Below, one piece after another: positions 42,521-53,200 of a stretch of 64,000 nucleotides of DNA. Location of the stretch: positions 1 through 64,000 of the forward strand of contig JBEKAY010000014.1 of the NCBI GenBank assembly GCA_050015675.1, in the 5' to 3' direction. Below the pieces are notes generated by a model that was given only the letters and a program-made list of their open reading frames with translations, made no database searches and was not told the DNA's origin. This DNA comes from Fen-1298 sp050015675 (lineage in GTDB: Bacteria; Bacteroidota; Ignavibacteria; UBA10030). Position 1 is the first letter of the stretch; each line of letters opens with the position of its first letter. The translations under genes were made by a program, and so were the position numbers.

Positions 42521-44572
42521 ATGTACATCTCAAAAATTCAAATCGTGGGGTTTCGAAACTTCAGCAATTCAGAAGTACTCTTTAATGATGGAATAAATGT
42601 TATCATCGGTCACAACAATGCTGGAAAGACCAATCTCCTGCGAGCAATGGCTCTGGTATTGGATACATCTTTCTCCACGAAGCGATTGGATGTGGATGAC
42701 TTTTACAAAGTCGTTGAGTTGGCAAACCTCAAAAAAGTTCCCCCTTCAGTAATAATCTCGTTATTCTTTTCAGAGAGTGCAGGCGAAAACTTGAATGGAG
42801 ATGATCTCGTAACTGTTTCCAACTGGATAACGAGGCTTGAAAGTCCATATGAGGCTCGGTTAACGTATGAGTTTTTTCTACCAGAAAAGGAAAGGGGTAA
42901 CTACGAAAAGAGTTTGCTCGAAGTTAACAATCTCGAAAAGGCTTGGCGAATAATCAAACGAGACTTCATTCGCAAGTATATCTTTAAAATATTTTGTGGC
43001 GACCCCCAGCTTCAGAATCAAGCTGACAGTGAAAGCCTTCAAAAATTCGATTTTCAATTCCTCAACGCGATTCGGGATGTTGAAAGAGATATGTTCACCG
43101 GGAAAAGCCCTGCGCTTAAGGAAGTGCTCCAATTCTTTATGGACTATGAAATCAAGAAGGATAAGAAAAAGACTGAAGAAGAACAGACGAAGGAGATCAA
43201 GAAAAGGCAAGAAACATTTGATGGGAAGGCTAAACCACTGCTTGAAGAGTTGCTCTTGAGAATTCACGAAGGAGAAAATGAGATTCTAGATTATGCCACT
43301 CAAACAGGGGCTTCTTTCAATAATGCGAAGCCTACTTTTGAAGGAGCTATAACAGAGATAGAGCTACTATCAGCACTCCGGTTGATAATCGAGCACAATA
43401 CTGGAATAAAGATTCCAGCCGCCACACACAATGGACTAGGCTATAATAATTTGATCTATATGTCTCTGTTGTTGGCAAAGCTTCAAACAAACACGGATGG
43501 AGACTACTACGGCAGTAACGCAAAGGTCTATCCACTCCTGGTAATCGAAGAACCCGAAGCGCATCTACATCCATCCATGCAGTACAAACTTCTTAAGTTC
43601 CTCAGAGAGAACAGGAAAAAGAAAGTCCGACAGGTATTTGTAACTACCCACTCAACTCACATCACTGCTGCAGTTTCTCTAGACGAAATCGTTTGCCTTC
43701 ACAATGACAACAGCCAATTGAACATCGGTTATCCTGGAAAAGTGTTTGCAGACGATGAAGAAGGTAAGAAATCGAAAGAATACGTTGAGCGATTTCTCGA
43801 TGCGACTAAATCGAACATTCTCTTTGCTCAACGAGTAATTCTTGTTGAAGGATTAACAGAGCAGATTCTAATGCCAACGATTGCTCGGCGTGTCGATAAG
43901 TCGAAACAACTCGAAGACCATCATATTGAAGTTTGTGCCATGGGAGGACGTTACTTCGACCATTTCCTAAAACTGTTCGACAGCACTAAACCAAATACCA
44001 TAAAAAAGCGTGTCGCATGTATTACTGACAGAGATCCTGAGAGAAAAGAGATTCTAGGAGATTCTTATGAAAAGTGTTATCCATTTGAATTAGGAATTGC
44101 TCCCGAAGCTTATGAATTCAAGGATAATGCGTCAAGCAAGATAGCTCAGTATTCCTTACATCCTAATATCAGGTTTTTCAGCCAAGACATCGCGAAGGGC
44201 AAAACTCTTGAATACGATTTGGCGTTCTATAACCCAGCTCTCGAATTACTTCTAACTGAATCGATCATCAATAGGAGCGAACTTCTTGCTTTGATGAAGG
44301 CTTATAAAGATGGGAAAGAGTTTGCAGAAATGCCCCTTAGAGATACAAGTGAAAATAGTCGGATTAAAAATGGTCTCAGCTCCGGAACTTGTACATGGGA
44401 TGATAATGAGAAGAAGCGTGCAATCATAGCGGCTCGGTATCTCAACTCTGTTAGTAAAGGAGAGAATGCTCTGGAACTTTCCACAAAATTGGAAGAGGAT
44501 CTTCAATCAAACTCTCCTGCATTTGTCGTTCCTCAATACCTCAAAGACGCACTCGAATGGTTATTCCAATAA
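42521..44572 (+). CDS. gajA: Gabija-type OLD ATPase-TOPRIM nuclease
   Basis: 683 residues. The N-terminal ABC-type ATPase has Walker A GHNNAGKTNLL (about 30-40) and Walker B YPLLVIEEPEAHLHPSMQ (about 341). The C-terminal TOPRIM nuclease has RVILVEGLTEQILMP (about 438) with the conserved Glu and ACITDRDPERKE (about 502) with the DxD. In Gabija the OLD-like GajA nicks DNA and is paired with the helicase GajB; loss of nucleotides during phage infection is thought to relieve ATP inhibition. This copy is longer than the Bacillus GajA by roughly 100 residues, mainly a Lys/Glu-rich helical insert near residues 195-240. It overlaps the helicase start by 16 bp. Confidence 0.88.
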   Translation: MYISKIQIVGFRNFSNSEVLFNDGINVIIGHNNAGKTNLLRAMALVLDTSFSTKRLDVDDFYKVVELANLKKVPPSVIISLFFSESAGENLNGDDLVTVSNWITRLESPYEARLTYEFFLPEKERGNYEKSLLEVNNLEKAWRIIKRDFIRKYIFKIFCGDPQLQNQADSESLQKFDFQFLNAIRDVERDMFTGKSPALKEVLQFFMDYEIKKDKKKTEEEQTKEIKKRQETFDGKAKPLLEELLLRIHEGENEILDYATQTGASFNNAKPTFEGAITEIELLSALRLIIEHNTGIKIPAATHNGLGYNNLIYMSLLLAKLQTNTDGDYYGSNAKVYPLLVIEEPEAHLHPSMQYKLLKFLRENRKKKVRQVFVTTHSTHITAAVSLDEIVCLHNDNSQLNIGYPGKVFADDEEGKKSKEYVERFLDATKSNILFAQRVILVEGLTEQILMPTIARRVDKSKQLEDHHIEVCAMGGRYFDHFLKLFDSTKPNTIKKRVACITDRDPERKEILGDSYEKCYPFELGIAPEAYEFKDNASSKIAQYSLHPNIRFFSQDIAKGKTLEYDLAFYNPALELLLTESIINRSELLALMKAYKDGKEFAEMPLRDTSENSRIKNGLSSGTCTWDDNEKKRAIIAARYLNSVSKGENALELSTKLEEDLQSNSPAFVVPQYLKDALEWLFQ

Positions 44573-46320
44573 CGATCACGGCTGAAGATAGGATCGCAGA
44601 CATTGAAAGTCATTTCAAGTTATCGGCTGGTCCTGGTGCCGGTAAAACTCGGTGGCTTACGAACCATATAAGACATGTCATTAAAAATTCTTTAAGGCTT
44701 GGAAATGCTCGTAAGATAGCATGTATTACATTTACTAATATTGCTGCAGATACTATCTTGCGCCGACTAGGCCCTCAAGTAGATCGCACTGAAGTATCAA
44801 CGATACATAGTTTCTTGTATCGTCACTTGATTAAACCTTTTGCCTTCCTCATCTCGAAGGAACACGAATTGAGAATAGACTTAATCGATGGTCACGATGA
44901 TATTGCTGTTAGCAAAGGAATGATATATGAGTGGAAAAAGGAAACAAATCAACTCTATATCACAGATGATCAAAGAATAGTTGAAGCACTAAGCGATCTG
45001 GCGTGGCAGTTTGATGAAAACGGATATCTCGTTGTAAAAACACGGAAAATCTTCAAAGCCAAAGTTGGCAAATACAGTATCAAGAATGACTCATACTTGC
45101 AGTACAAGAAAATGTATTGGAGGAAAGGTTTATTAGCCCATGATGATGTGCTTTACTTCAGTCATTTTTTGATTGTCAACAATCCAAGATTATTAGATGT
45201 CATCAGGGCAAAGTTCCCCTATTTGTTTATTGATGAATTCCAAGATACCAATCCAATTCAAACGTTCCTTCTGAAAAAAATCGCGGAAAAGGAATCAACC
45301 GTCGGAGTGATTGGAGATGTCGCACAATCAATCTATGGATTCCAAGGGGCAAAGCCAGAACAGTTTGTTGGGTTTTCACTGCCTGGACTGAAAGAATACA
45401 CGATTCTAGATAACCACAGAAGCACGAACAAAATAATCTCAGTCCTAAATGCAATAAGATCTGATCTTCGACAAAATGGAATACGAACCATCGAAGGTAC
45501 AACACCCAAAATGCTGGTTGGAACAAAATTTTGGGCAATGGATGAAATTTTGAAGACAACGAAAACCTCTGTTTGCACTCTTTCTAGAGATAATATCACT
45601 TCCAATATGATGCGTGACAGAGTGCTTGAGTCAGCTTCCAAGATCAATTTGATTGAAGAATTGCGTGAGAAGGATAACACGACAAGGGCAAACGTTATCA
45701 TTGCTTGCATTCGGGCTGTTGAACTTGCAAATCAAACTCGATACAAAGAAGCTTTAAAAGAGATTTCAAGGCAACTCAAATACTCTGATTCTGAAATTGA
45801 TATTCCAAAATCGGCACTGAAGATACTCCGAGTATTGCTTTCAAACCGCTCAGAATTCAGTACCAAGACGTTGCTGGATTTCCATTCCTTCGTATCAAGG
45901 GTTTTCCCGATCAAACTCGCAGGCTTCCGTAAGGGTACTGCCATGACATTCTACAGCAGCAATACTTATAACAAAGTCTCCTTGTCCGTTAATCTAAAAG
46001 AAGATGATAGTCCACATCGGACAATTCACAAAGCTAAAGGCGCAGAATTCGATCACGTGCTTTTAGTACTTGATAGGAGAGACGAGCAAGAACACTTTCT
46101 CGAATCTGATGAGCTGGGGTTCCTGCTCACCCCCATGCTTGATACTAACGAAGAACACAGGGTGCGATACGTTGGAATAAGTAGGGCTAGAGAGACGCTC
46201 GCGATTAATGTTCCATCCCTCACTGCTGGAGCCGAAGCTAAGGCGAAATCAATGGGCTTTGAGATACTTAGGCAGATCGAAACAGAAGAGAGTGTTAACC
46301 GACCCCCAACTCAAACCTAA
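44557..46320 (+). CDS. gajB: Gabija-type UvrD-like helicase
   Basis: 587 residues of superfamily 1A. Walker A is LSAGPGAGKTRW (about 26-37), motif Ia follows in ACITFTNIAADTI, motif II is FIDEFQDTNPIQ (about 224), motif III is VGVIGDVAQSIYGFQGAKPE, motif V TIHKAKGAEFDHVLL (about 488), and motif VI RYVGISRARETLAI (about 531). GajB partners GajA in the Gabija antiphage system and in class 2 OLD pairs. The start ATG lies within the last codons of gajA. The 2B-like insertion between motifs is short, as usual for GajB. Confidence 0.88.
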   Translation: MVIPITITAEDRIADIESHFKLSAGPGAGKTRWLTNHIRHVIKNSLRLGNARKIACITFTNIAADTILRRLGPQVDRTEVSTIHSFLYRHLIKPFAFLISKEHELRIDLIDGHDDIAVSKGMIYEWKKETNQLYITDDQRIVEALSDLAWQFDENGYLVVKTRKIFKAKVGKYSIKNDSYLQYKKMYWRKGLLAHDDVLYFSHFLIVNNPRLLDVIRAKFPYLFIDEFQDTNPIQTFLLKKIAEKESTVGVIGDVAQSIYGFQGAKPEQFVGFSLPGLKEYTILDNHRSTNKIISVLNAIRSDLRQNGIRTIEGTTPKMLVGTKFWAMDEILKTTKTSVCTLSRDNITSNMMRDRVLESASKINLIEELREKDNTTRANVIIACIRAVELANQTRYKEALKEISRQLKYSDSEIDIPKSALKILRVLLSNRSEFSTKTLLDFHSFVSRVFPIKLAGFRKGTAMTFYSSNTYNKVSLSVNLKEDDSPHRTIHKAKGAEFDHVLLVLDRRDEQEHFLESDELGFLLTPMLDTNEEHRVRYVGISRARETLAINVPSLTAGAEAKAKSMGFEILRQIETEESVNRPPTQT

Positions 46321-46450
46321 AGTCGACGCCCTCTGGAACCGCTTTTGGTCTGGTGGGATTGCAAATGGGTTTCAATCTTGGAATGAGAATATAAAAGATG
46401 ACCAGACCATTGAACTCTTCGCAAATGAAAAAAGTACTCCTAGTTGGTAA
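46292..46450 (+). pseudogene. hsdM: Relic of type I methylase HsdM N-terminus
   Basis: The frame starting GTG 46292 (overlapping the gajB tail in another frame) reads VLTDPQLKPKVDALWNRFWS and GGIAN, the characteristic N-terminal stretch of type I/N6-adenine methylases. After about 24 codons it turns to unrelated sequence and stops. Only the first helix region remains, indicating that a restriction-modification gene once followed here. Confidence 0.6.
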
Positions 46451-46565
46451 CGGAATTAATAGCGACACACCGGTCGATGTGGAAGAAAAAGTAAATCTTC
46501 CTTTCAATCACGTGTTCCGGCAATATGTTGATGCTTACAATAATGCATACGTTGCTACTGCATAG
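46425..46565 (+). pseudogene. 46-residue ORF resembling a SIR2-like protein N-terminus
   Basis: ATG 46425 begins MKKVLLVGNGINSD, followed by TPVDVEEKV and ending at TAG 46565. LLVGNGIN recalls the first nucleotide-binding strand of SIR2-domain defence proteins, but only 46 residues exist and the next motif is absent. It may be a truncated fragment or unrelated small ORF. Confidence 0.35.
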
Positions 46566-46625
46566 TCGACAATCGCTTGTTATTTCGCTTCAATAAATTT
46601 ATCAATTATCAATGAGGATGTGACG

Positions 46626-46946
46626 ATGCCATATTTGATATTCATTGGAATAGACAACAAACACGGCGGGACAAATAGCTGTAAAGGGTATATGGTCCGG
46701 CGCACAAGCAACAAAGTGACAGTTTACTATGGAGCTATTGATGCCATCATGAGGAAATATTATTGGGCTGGTCCAGGGTTACCGATGCTAACGATGTATC
46801 GGTGCCGTGACGAGAAATCAGCTCGCGCACTTGCCCGGAGACTGATCCAAGAACAACTTGTAGGCCGTCGCGGTGGCGGTTACAAACGGCTGGGGCCCGG
46901 GAAGCGAATTTTGAATTTTCGATACAGCCCAAAGAGGCGGATGTAA
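46626..46946 (+). CDS. Small basic WGR-like protein
   Basis: 106 residues from ATG 46626 (MPYLIFIGIDN); GTG 46620 is an alternative. A strand-rich N-terminus, RRTSNKVTVYYGAID, is followed by a helix, EKSARALARRLIQEQLVGRR, then GGGYKRL. This order resembles the WGR nucleic-acid-binding domain (strand, W/Y-G-x-I, helix with paired Arg/Lys, GY), though the diagnostic WGR is YYG-A-I-D here. It may therefore bind nucleic acid. Strongly basic C-terminus (RYSPKRRM). It stands alone between Gabija and the DUF6361 operon, with a fair SD (GAGGATG). Confidence 0.5.
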   Translation: MPYLIFIGIDNKHGGTNSCKGYMVRRTSNKVTVYYGAIDAIMRKYYWAGPGLPMLTMYRCRDEKSARALARRLIQEQLVGRRGGGYKRLGPGKRILNFRYSPKRRM

Positions 46947-47116
46947 CCAATAGTCAGACACAGTTCATTGCGAATCCCGCATACTCTATTGTGCAAATGA
47001 TCCCTGCGCTGTTAAATAATTAAGCGCTCGATATTCTAGGGACATTGCGATCGCGAAGAGGGAAAATTTAAAGATAAAAAGTAATCACCACTCCAAACAA
47101 CGAAATATTATTACTA

Positions 47117-48367
47117 ATGGCCTCAATTTTCAATTGGCTTGATTATTCAGAACACGAACGTCGTAAGATGCTCGACGTTATCAATTTGTTTCACGAGCAG
47201 GATACTCGGGATGAGCTTGGTCTTGCAAACATTCGCGATACCTATGCGGACTTGCTCTTCCCCGGGACAGGAACGGTTCAAACTCGTGCAAAGTATTTTT
47301 TGTTCATTCCATGGATGTATAGCGAACTTGAGCGTAAACGAATCGGGTTTCGCGAGATAACGGCCGCTGCTCGTAAAAAAGAAATCGAACTCATAAATGT
47401 GCTGATTCGTTCTGATGAAAAAGATGGAATTATCGGGATTGAAGCTAGAGAGAATTTGCTACGACTGCCAAGCAACATCTACTGGCTTGGCCTTGGTGTT
47501 TGGGGCATACGCCTATTCGATGGATCTCAAGATCAATATCACCGCTCCTTGGATTCCTACTATAATATGCTCAACCAGAAGATCAAAAGAGAAGCCGACG
47601 ACTCCGATGATTCGATAAGCAAACAGAATTGGAATCCTAACATTCCTTCCGTTCCGTCCTCTTTTCCTACAAAAACCTCGCTTAAGTTAAATCTGAAAGA
47701 GGCAAGATTTTTACAGGAACAAATACTGACTCAGATTCCTGGAACAATGCTGGCTGAGATGGTGGGCACCAAGAAGATTTATGATGGTGTTGACTTTCCT
47801 TGGGAATACCCTGGCAATGGATTGCTGTCCGCAACAACAAAAGAGATTTTGGTGCATGCTCGCAATTTCTCTGAACTGATGCACGGTGCACCATTGCTCT
47901 ACAACTTGATGCTTGCCGAAAAGGCGCAGAAAAATCGGGTTGCGATCAATCAAGAAAACAGATGGAGCGATCTAGTTCGAGATTATCAAGAAGCGGTTGC
48001 AGGATGGTTCAAGGAAATTAAGGTGCGCAAAGAAATATTTGCTGGATGGGATCGGGAAGCATTCTGGCACATTGTCTTTAAAAACGGCATAAGAGTTTCG
48101 CCAAGAACAAGGCGTTTCATAGATACTTGGATTGACCTTGCGCTCTCTGAAAAAACTGCCGGAAAAATACTTGTGAATCAAATTGCGAGGAGGCTCGTTC
48201 AGGATAGAGAGTCCGATATCAAGAAAGGTCAAGCCCGATTAAGCAATCTGCGCGCACTCGAGAAGTGGAATGGAGCAGCAGGGATAAGGCAGATGACTTA
48301 CCGTTGGTCTAATGTCCAGATCATAGTCAAAGATATTCAGGCTGGATTGATTGGAAAGGATAAGTGA
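47117..48367 (+). CDS. DUF6361 family protein, first gene of a four-gene operon
   Basis: 416 residues. The family signature is at the N-terminus: FNWLDYSEHERRKMLDVINL, DTRDELGLANIRD and the LFPGTGTVQTRAKYFLFIPW stretch. The rest is helical with no catalytic motif recognised. DUF6361 proteins are found next to PLD nucleases and large helicases, but no activity has been established to my knowledge. The role by context is a sensor or specificity factor of a helicase-nuclease machine. It overlaps the PLD gene at ATG 48367 by 1 bp. The start ATG 47117 has no clear SD. Confidence 0.8.
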   Translation: MASIFNWLDYSEHERRKMLDVINLFHEQDTRDELGLANIRDTYADLLFPGTGTVQTRAKYFLFIPWMYSELERKRIGFREITAAARKKEIELINVLIRSDEKDGIIGIEARENLLRLPSNIYWLGLGVWGIRLFDGSQDQYHRSLDSYYNMLNQKIKREADDSDDSISKQNWNPNIPSVPSSFPTKTSLKLNLKEARFLQEQILTQIPGTMLAEMVGTKKIYDGVDFPWEYPGNGLLSATTKEILVHARNFSELMHGAPLLYNLMLAEKAQKNRVAINQENRWSDLVRDYQEAVAGWFKEIKVRKEIFAGWDREAFWHIVFKNGIRVSPRTRRFIDTWIDLALSEKTAGKILVNQIARRLVQDRESDIKKGQARLSNLRALEKWNGAAGIRQMTYRWSNVQIIVKDIQAGLIGKDK

Positions 48368-50208
48368 TGCTGCGACCTCAAGAGAGAACCCATCTGATGG
48401 AATCGCTTAGACCGCCATTTGACTACCGACTTGATCATTGCATAGGAACTACCTATTCGCTGGATCTTCTGTCCCTTCTTACAGTGCCCTTATCTTTTAC
48501 ATTCTTCGATTTCGAAGAACGTGACGGTAAACCTTGTGTGCAGCCAATTGCGCTTCTCGAAGCCGTTAGACAATATGCCGACAAAATTACAATTTTTTGC
48601 CAGGCAGGTAAGACGTACGCGCCCAAGACACATCAACTTCTTGACTGTTTCCTTGAGGGATCGGTCAGAATGGTGAAGGCAGATTCTCCAGAAGGAGTGT
48701 TTCATCCTAAAGTCTGGATTCTCCGTTTTGTAGGTGATAACAAACCTGTGAAATATAGGATATTGTGCCTCAGTCGCAATTTGACCTTTGATCGATCTTG
48801 GGATACAATTCTGTCCCTAGATGGTGAAGTAGTAGATAGACAAAATGCATTCTCAGCAAATCATCCACTTGGAAATTTCATCAAAGCTCTTCCGAGTTTG
48901 GAAATTTACAGAACGCCAAATGATGTCAAGAAGAAGATCGATAATATTCAGAAAGAGATTCGGTTTGTAGAATTCACACCTCCGGAAGGATTTGAAAATA
49001 CAATTACGTTTCATCCAATCGGAATTGAGGGCTACCGTCGCTTTCACTTTCCGGACAGAAATGATCGTATGCTTATTATTTCTCCTTTTGTGAGTGATGG
49101 TAAGCTCAGGGATTTCATAGAAATGACTGACAGAATCTATCTCCTTTCACGCACTGAAAGTCTTGATGAATGCATACCACAGACCTTGAAGAAAATGAAG
49201 AAGCTTTACGTTCTGGATCCATCAGCTGAGCCGGAAGAAGAGGAGGGGAGTGACGAGGATTCGGTTGAACTGCAGGGGTTGCATGCAAAGACCTATGTGA
49301 TTGAGCAAGGATCCTATTCGCAGGTTTATAGTGGATCTGCGAATGCAACGAATGCTGCTTTTGGATCCAATGTAGAGTTCTTAGTCGGACTTACAGGGAG
49401 AACCAGATTTGTGGGGATCGATTCAATATTGGATCGAGTCAAAGGACAGACGAATTTAAGAGACCTGCTCAAGGATTACGACATCCTGGAATCTCCGGTC
49501 TCGAAAGACTGTCAAGAAAAGGATCTCGAAAAAATCGTCGATCAAGTCTGGCGAAACGTTATCGACTCTGAACCGATAATAATGATCGAACAAAAAGAAG
49601 AAGGTCTCACTTATTCCTTAACCCTGCAATCGAAGAAACCATTGAAACTGGATTCACCTGGACTCAGTTTGAAACTTCGCCCAATGTCTCTGATGGAAAC
49701 TCATGCTCTTGACATTCGCCCTTGCCCAAAAATTGATGTCACATTTGAGACAATATCATTTGAAGCATTAACCAGTTTTATCGTTTTCGAAGCCACGATC
49801 AAGAAAAAGCTGAAATCCGTACGCAAGCAATTCGTCTTAAACCTGCCAACTTCAGGAATGCCTGAAGATAGAAGGGCAAGAGTAATGCGTTCACTTCTAA
49901 AAGATAAGGACAATGTTCTTAGGTTGATTATGATGATCCTCGATAGTGGCGATCCGACAATTACGAGAGGGCAGGCATTGAGCATCAGAAGTCTCTTCAC
50001 GCAGAATGGCCAGCGTTCTTTGTTCAGCGAGCGAACCCTGTTCGAGTCGCTCCTAAGGGTACTCAGCAAAGACCCTGCGCGGATTGATCAGGTTCAACAG
50101 ATAGTCGATGAATTGAGGAAGAACCCTGAGGGGACATCGCTTCTTCCCGAGAGATTCGATGAAATCTGGAATCCCATTATTGAGGCCAGGAGAATGCAGA
50201 AAATTTGA
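48367..50208 (+). CDS. Phospholipase-D-like nuclease, second gene of the operon
   Basis: 613 residues from ATG 48367 (GTG 48364 is adjacent). Two HKD-type half-sites occur in one chain: HPKVWILRF..LCLSRNLTFD (about 112-138) and LHAKTYVIE..GSANATNAAFG (about 305-327), enough to form a complete active site. Between them lies an acidic loop (EPEEEEGSDEDS). The C-terminal 250 residues are beta-rich and unassigned. In such systems the PLD chain is thought to cut DNA delivered by the helicase. The stop overlaps the helicase start (TTG 50205) by 4 bp. Confidence 0.85.
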   Translation: MLRPQERTHLMESLRPPFDYRLDHCIGTTYSLDLLSLLTVPLSFTFFDFEERDGKPCVQPIALLEAVRQYADKITIFCQAGKTYAPKTHQLLDCFLEGSVRMVKADSPEGVFHPKVWILRFVGDNKPVKYRILCLSRNLTFDRSWDTILSLDGEVVDRQNAFSANHPLGNFIKALPSLEIYRTPNDVKKKIDNIQKEIRFVEFTPPEGFENTITFHPIGIEGYRRFHFPDRNDRMLIISPFVSDGKLRDFIEMTDRIYLLSRTESLDECIPQTLKKMKKLYVLDPSAEPEEEEGSDEDSVELQGLHAKTYVIEQGSYSQVYSGSANATNAAFGSNVEFLVGLTGRTRFVGIDSILDRVKGQTNLRDLLKDYDILESPVSKDCQEKDLEKIVDQVWRNVIDSEPIIMIEQKEEGLTYSLTLQSKKPLKLDSPGLSLKLRPMSLMETHALDIRPCPKIDVTFETISFEALTSFIVFEATIKKKLKSVRKQFVLNLPTSGMPEDRRARVMRSLLKDKDNVLRLIMMILDSGDPTITRGQALSIRSLFTQNGQRSLFSERTLFESLLRVLSKDPARIDQVQQIVDELRKNPEGTSLLPERFDEIWNPIIEARRMQKI

Positions 50209-53200
50209 AAAATAAACACAACCGCCCTGACATAGAAAAGGTGCTATCGACTCTCAAGGATTTTCAACTTGAGACGGTCGATTATGTATTCAGGAGAATG
50301 TATAAGGACGAAGACTATACCCGCAGATTCTTGATTGCTGACGAGGTTGGACTGGGCAAAACTCTTGTCGCACGAGGTGTTATTGCAAAGGCTATTGATC
50401 ACCTTTGGGACAAAGTCCGCAGGATTGATATCGTCTATATATGTTCGAACGCTGACATCGCACGCCAAAATATTAATCGTCTCAATATCACAGATACCGA
50501 TGAATGTGAGATTGCGTCACGCATTACGCTGCTACCAATTCAGTATTCATCACTTAAGGAAAACGCAATAAATCTTGTGTCGTTTACTCCTGGCACCTCG
50601 TTTGACCAAAAATCAAACTTAGGTGTAAGACTCGAACGTGCTCTGCTCTACTGGATGCTGAAAGATGCATGGAACATCACCGGGAAGGGTCCGCTGAATG
50701 TATTACAGGGCAACGTCCGAAATTATAAACGTTTCAGAAAGGAAGTGTACCAATTCAAACACGAATATGAAATCGATAAAAACATCAAGAAAGAATTTGC
50801 CAGAGTTCTTAATAGCCCCGAACAAAATCAGCTCAAGGAAAGATTTGAGAAAATCTGTTGTGACTTCAGAAATCCACGAGCGGTAGTTCCATATACTGAA
50901 CGTGAAGAAAGGAATGATGTCATTGGAAACCTCAGAGCACTTCTCGCACGCACGTGCCTTCAACATCTAGAGCCTGATCTAATAATCTTGGACGAATTTC
51001 AACGATTCAAACATCTTCTTGACACGACGACAGAGGCGGGTCAGCTTGCGCATAAGTTGTTTGATTATTCAGATGAGCATTCTGAAGCGCGCGTGATCAT
51101 GCTTTCGGCCACACCGTATAAAATGTATACGCTCAGCGCAATGGAAGAGACGGAAAACCACTATGAAGATTTCCTGAATACATATCAATTCCTTACCAAC
51201 AATGATGCAAAAAAAGGTGCGTCATTTGATGGACAGCTTTTGGATTACCGCGAGAAGCTTCTCACATTTAATACAGAGAATGTCTCACCAATCGTCCAGG
51301 CAAAGAACTTAATAGAAACTGCTCTAAAAAAGGTGATGGTGAGAACAGAGCGTCTGGCGATTACAGAAAACCGCAATGGAATGCTGGTCGAAAAGCCTTC
51401 TGAGGGATTTTCGGTTGAAGCAGGTGATATCCTTTCTTACGTAGCCGTAGAGAAAATTGCTAAAGCACTTGAGGAAAATGACGTACTCGAATACTGGAAA
51501 TCTGCACCATACCTCTTCAACTTCATGGATGATTATTCAGTAAAACAGAAGTTAAAAGATGCACTGAAAGATCGTGTACTGCGAAACCGTGTAGTGAAGT
51601 TGTTCAGTCAGAACCCGGTTCTTAAGCTCTTACCCGAGGAAATCAAAAACTATAAGAAGATTGATCCCCAAAATGCCCGGCTGAGATCACTCCTGAACGA
51701 TGTTTCTTCAAGCGGTGTCTGGAAGCTCCTTTGGATTCCACCATCCTTACCATACTATCAATTGGGCGAAACATTCCAGACAGTTTCGGAGAAGGGTTTT
51801 ACGAAGCGCTTGGTATTTTCTGCGTGGAAGCTTGTGCCAAAAGTTATCGCTACACTTGTTAGCTATGAAGTTGAACGGTTGATTTCACTCGGTTTTGAAG
51901 AATCATCTCTAAACACGAAGGATGTAAGAGACAAAAGGGGGCAATTACTGAGATTCGCTCGAACTTCAGGCCGTTTAACTGGAATGCCGGTAGTGGGACT
52001 AATCTATCCAGCTATGGTTCTCGCTTCTGAATGTGATCCTTTGAAGTACTACAAGCAATACGCATCTCAAGCCAATTCTCCTTCATTGGAGGGTGTGTTG
52101 TCTTGGGTGATTGGGCAAATCAAGAATCTCCTGGAAAAGCTTGCACCTGGCAATAAGTCCGGTGGCCAAGTAGATGAACGTTGGTACTGGGCAGCTCCAA
52201 TTCTCTTTGATCTCCAGCAGAACAAAAAAACTGATGCGAAGCAGTGGCTTTGTAACGATAATCTAGCGGCCGTTTGGTCTGGAGGTCTTGACAATAATGA
52301 TGAGCAAAGTGCCTGGGCTGATCATGTCGATGAAGTAAAGAAGCTGGTACATGAATATGATCACAACCAAATGCCACTTGGTAGAATGCCGAATGATTTG
52401 CCGACAGTTTTGGCAAAGATTGCACTTGCCTCGCCTGGCGTATGCGCACTACGTGCAATGTCAAGGTCGATGGATGAGGCTATCGCAATGCGTCAACTTG
52501 AGGTCAAAAATGCTTCCGCTTCCACTGCGTGGTCTTTTCTGACTTTATTCAATTCATATGAAGCCACATCTCTTATCAGAAGCATTGACAAAAGAGAACC
52601 GTATTGGGAACGAGTTCTTGACTATTCAATGAATGGGTGCCTGCAGTCTGTTCTTGATGAGTTTTTTCATATGTTGCTTGAATCAGAGGGTCTATCAAAC
52701 AAACCAATTGAAGTGATCGCAAAAGGTATTGCAGAAGCGGTTCATTCCGCTATAACTTTGAGAACTGCTCGACTTTATGTGGACGACATATCTGATATTC
52801 AAGGAAGTACACTTGAGCGAATCGAAAATTTTGGAAGAGCAAGATTTGCATTGCGCTTTGACAATGAAGACTCGGATTCATCAACAGAGCCAACACGTGC
52901 AGATCAAGTACGTGATGCATTCAATTCCCCGTTTTGGCCATTCGTTCTTGCAACTACATCAGTTGGGCAAGAAGGGCTTGATTTCCATCCCTACTGTCAC
53001 GCAGTTGTCCATTGGAACCTTCCTTCAAATCCTGTTGATCTTGAACAAAGGGAAGGACGTGTTCACCGCTACAAGGGTCATGCAGTCAGAAAGAACATAG
53101 CTGTTAAATTTGGCGATGAAGTGCTAAGGAAGAATGTGAATGACATTTGGAATTCTCTTTTCCAATTAGCAAAAGATCAGCGTCCAAAGGGGAAATCAGA

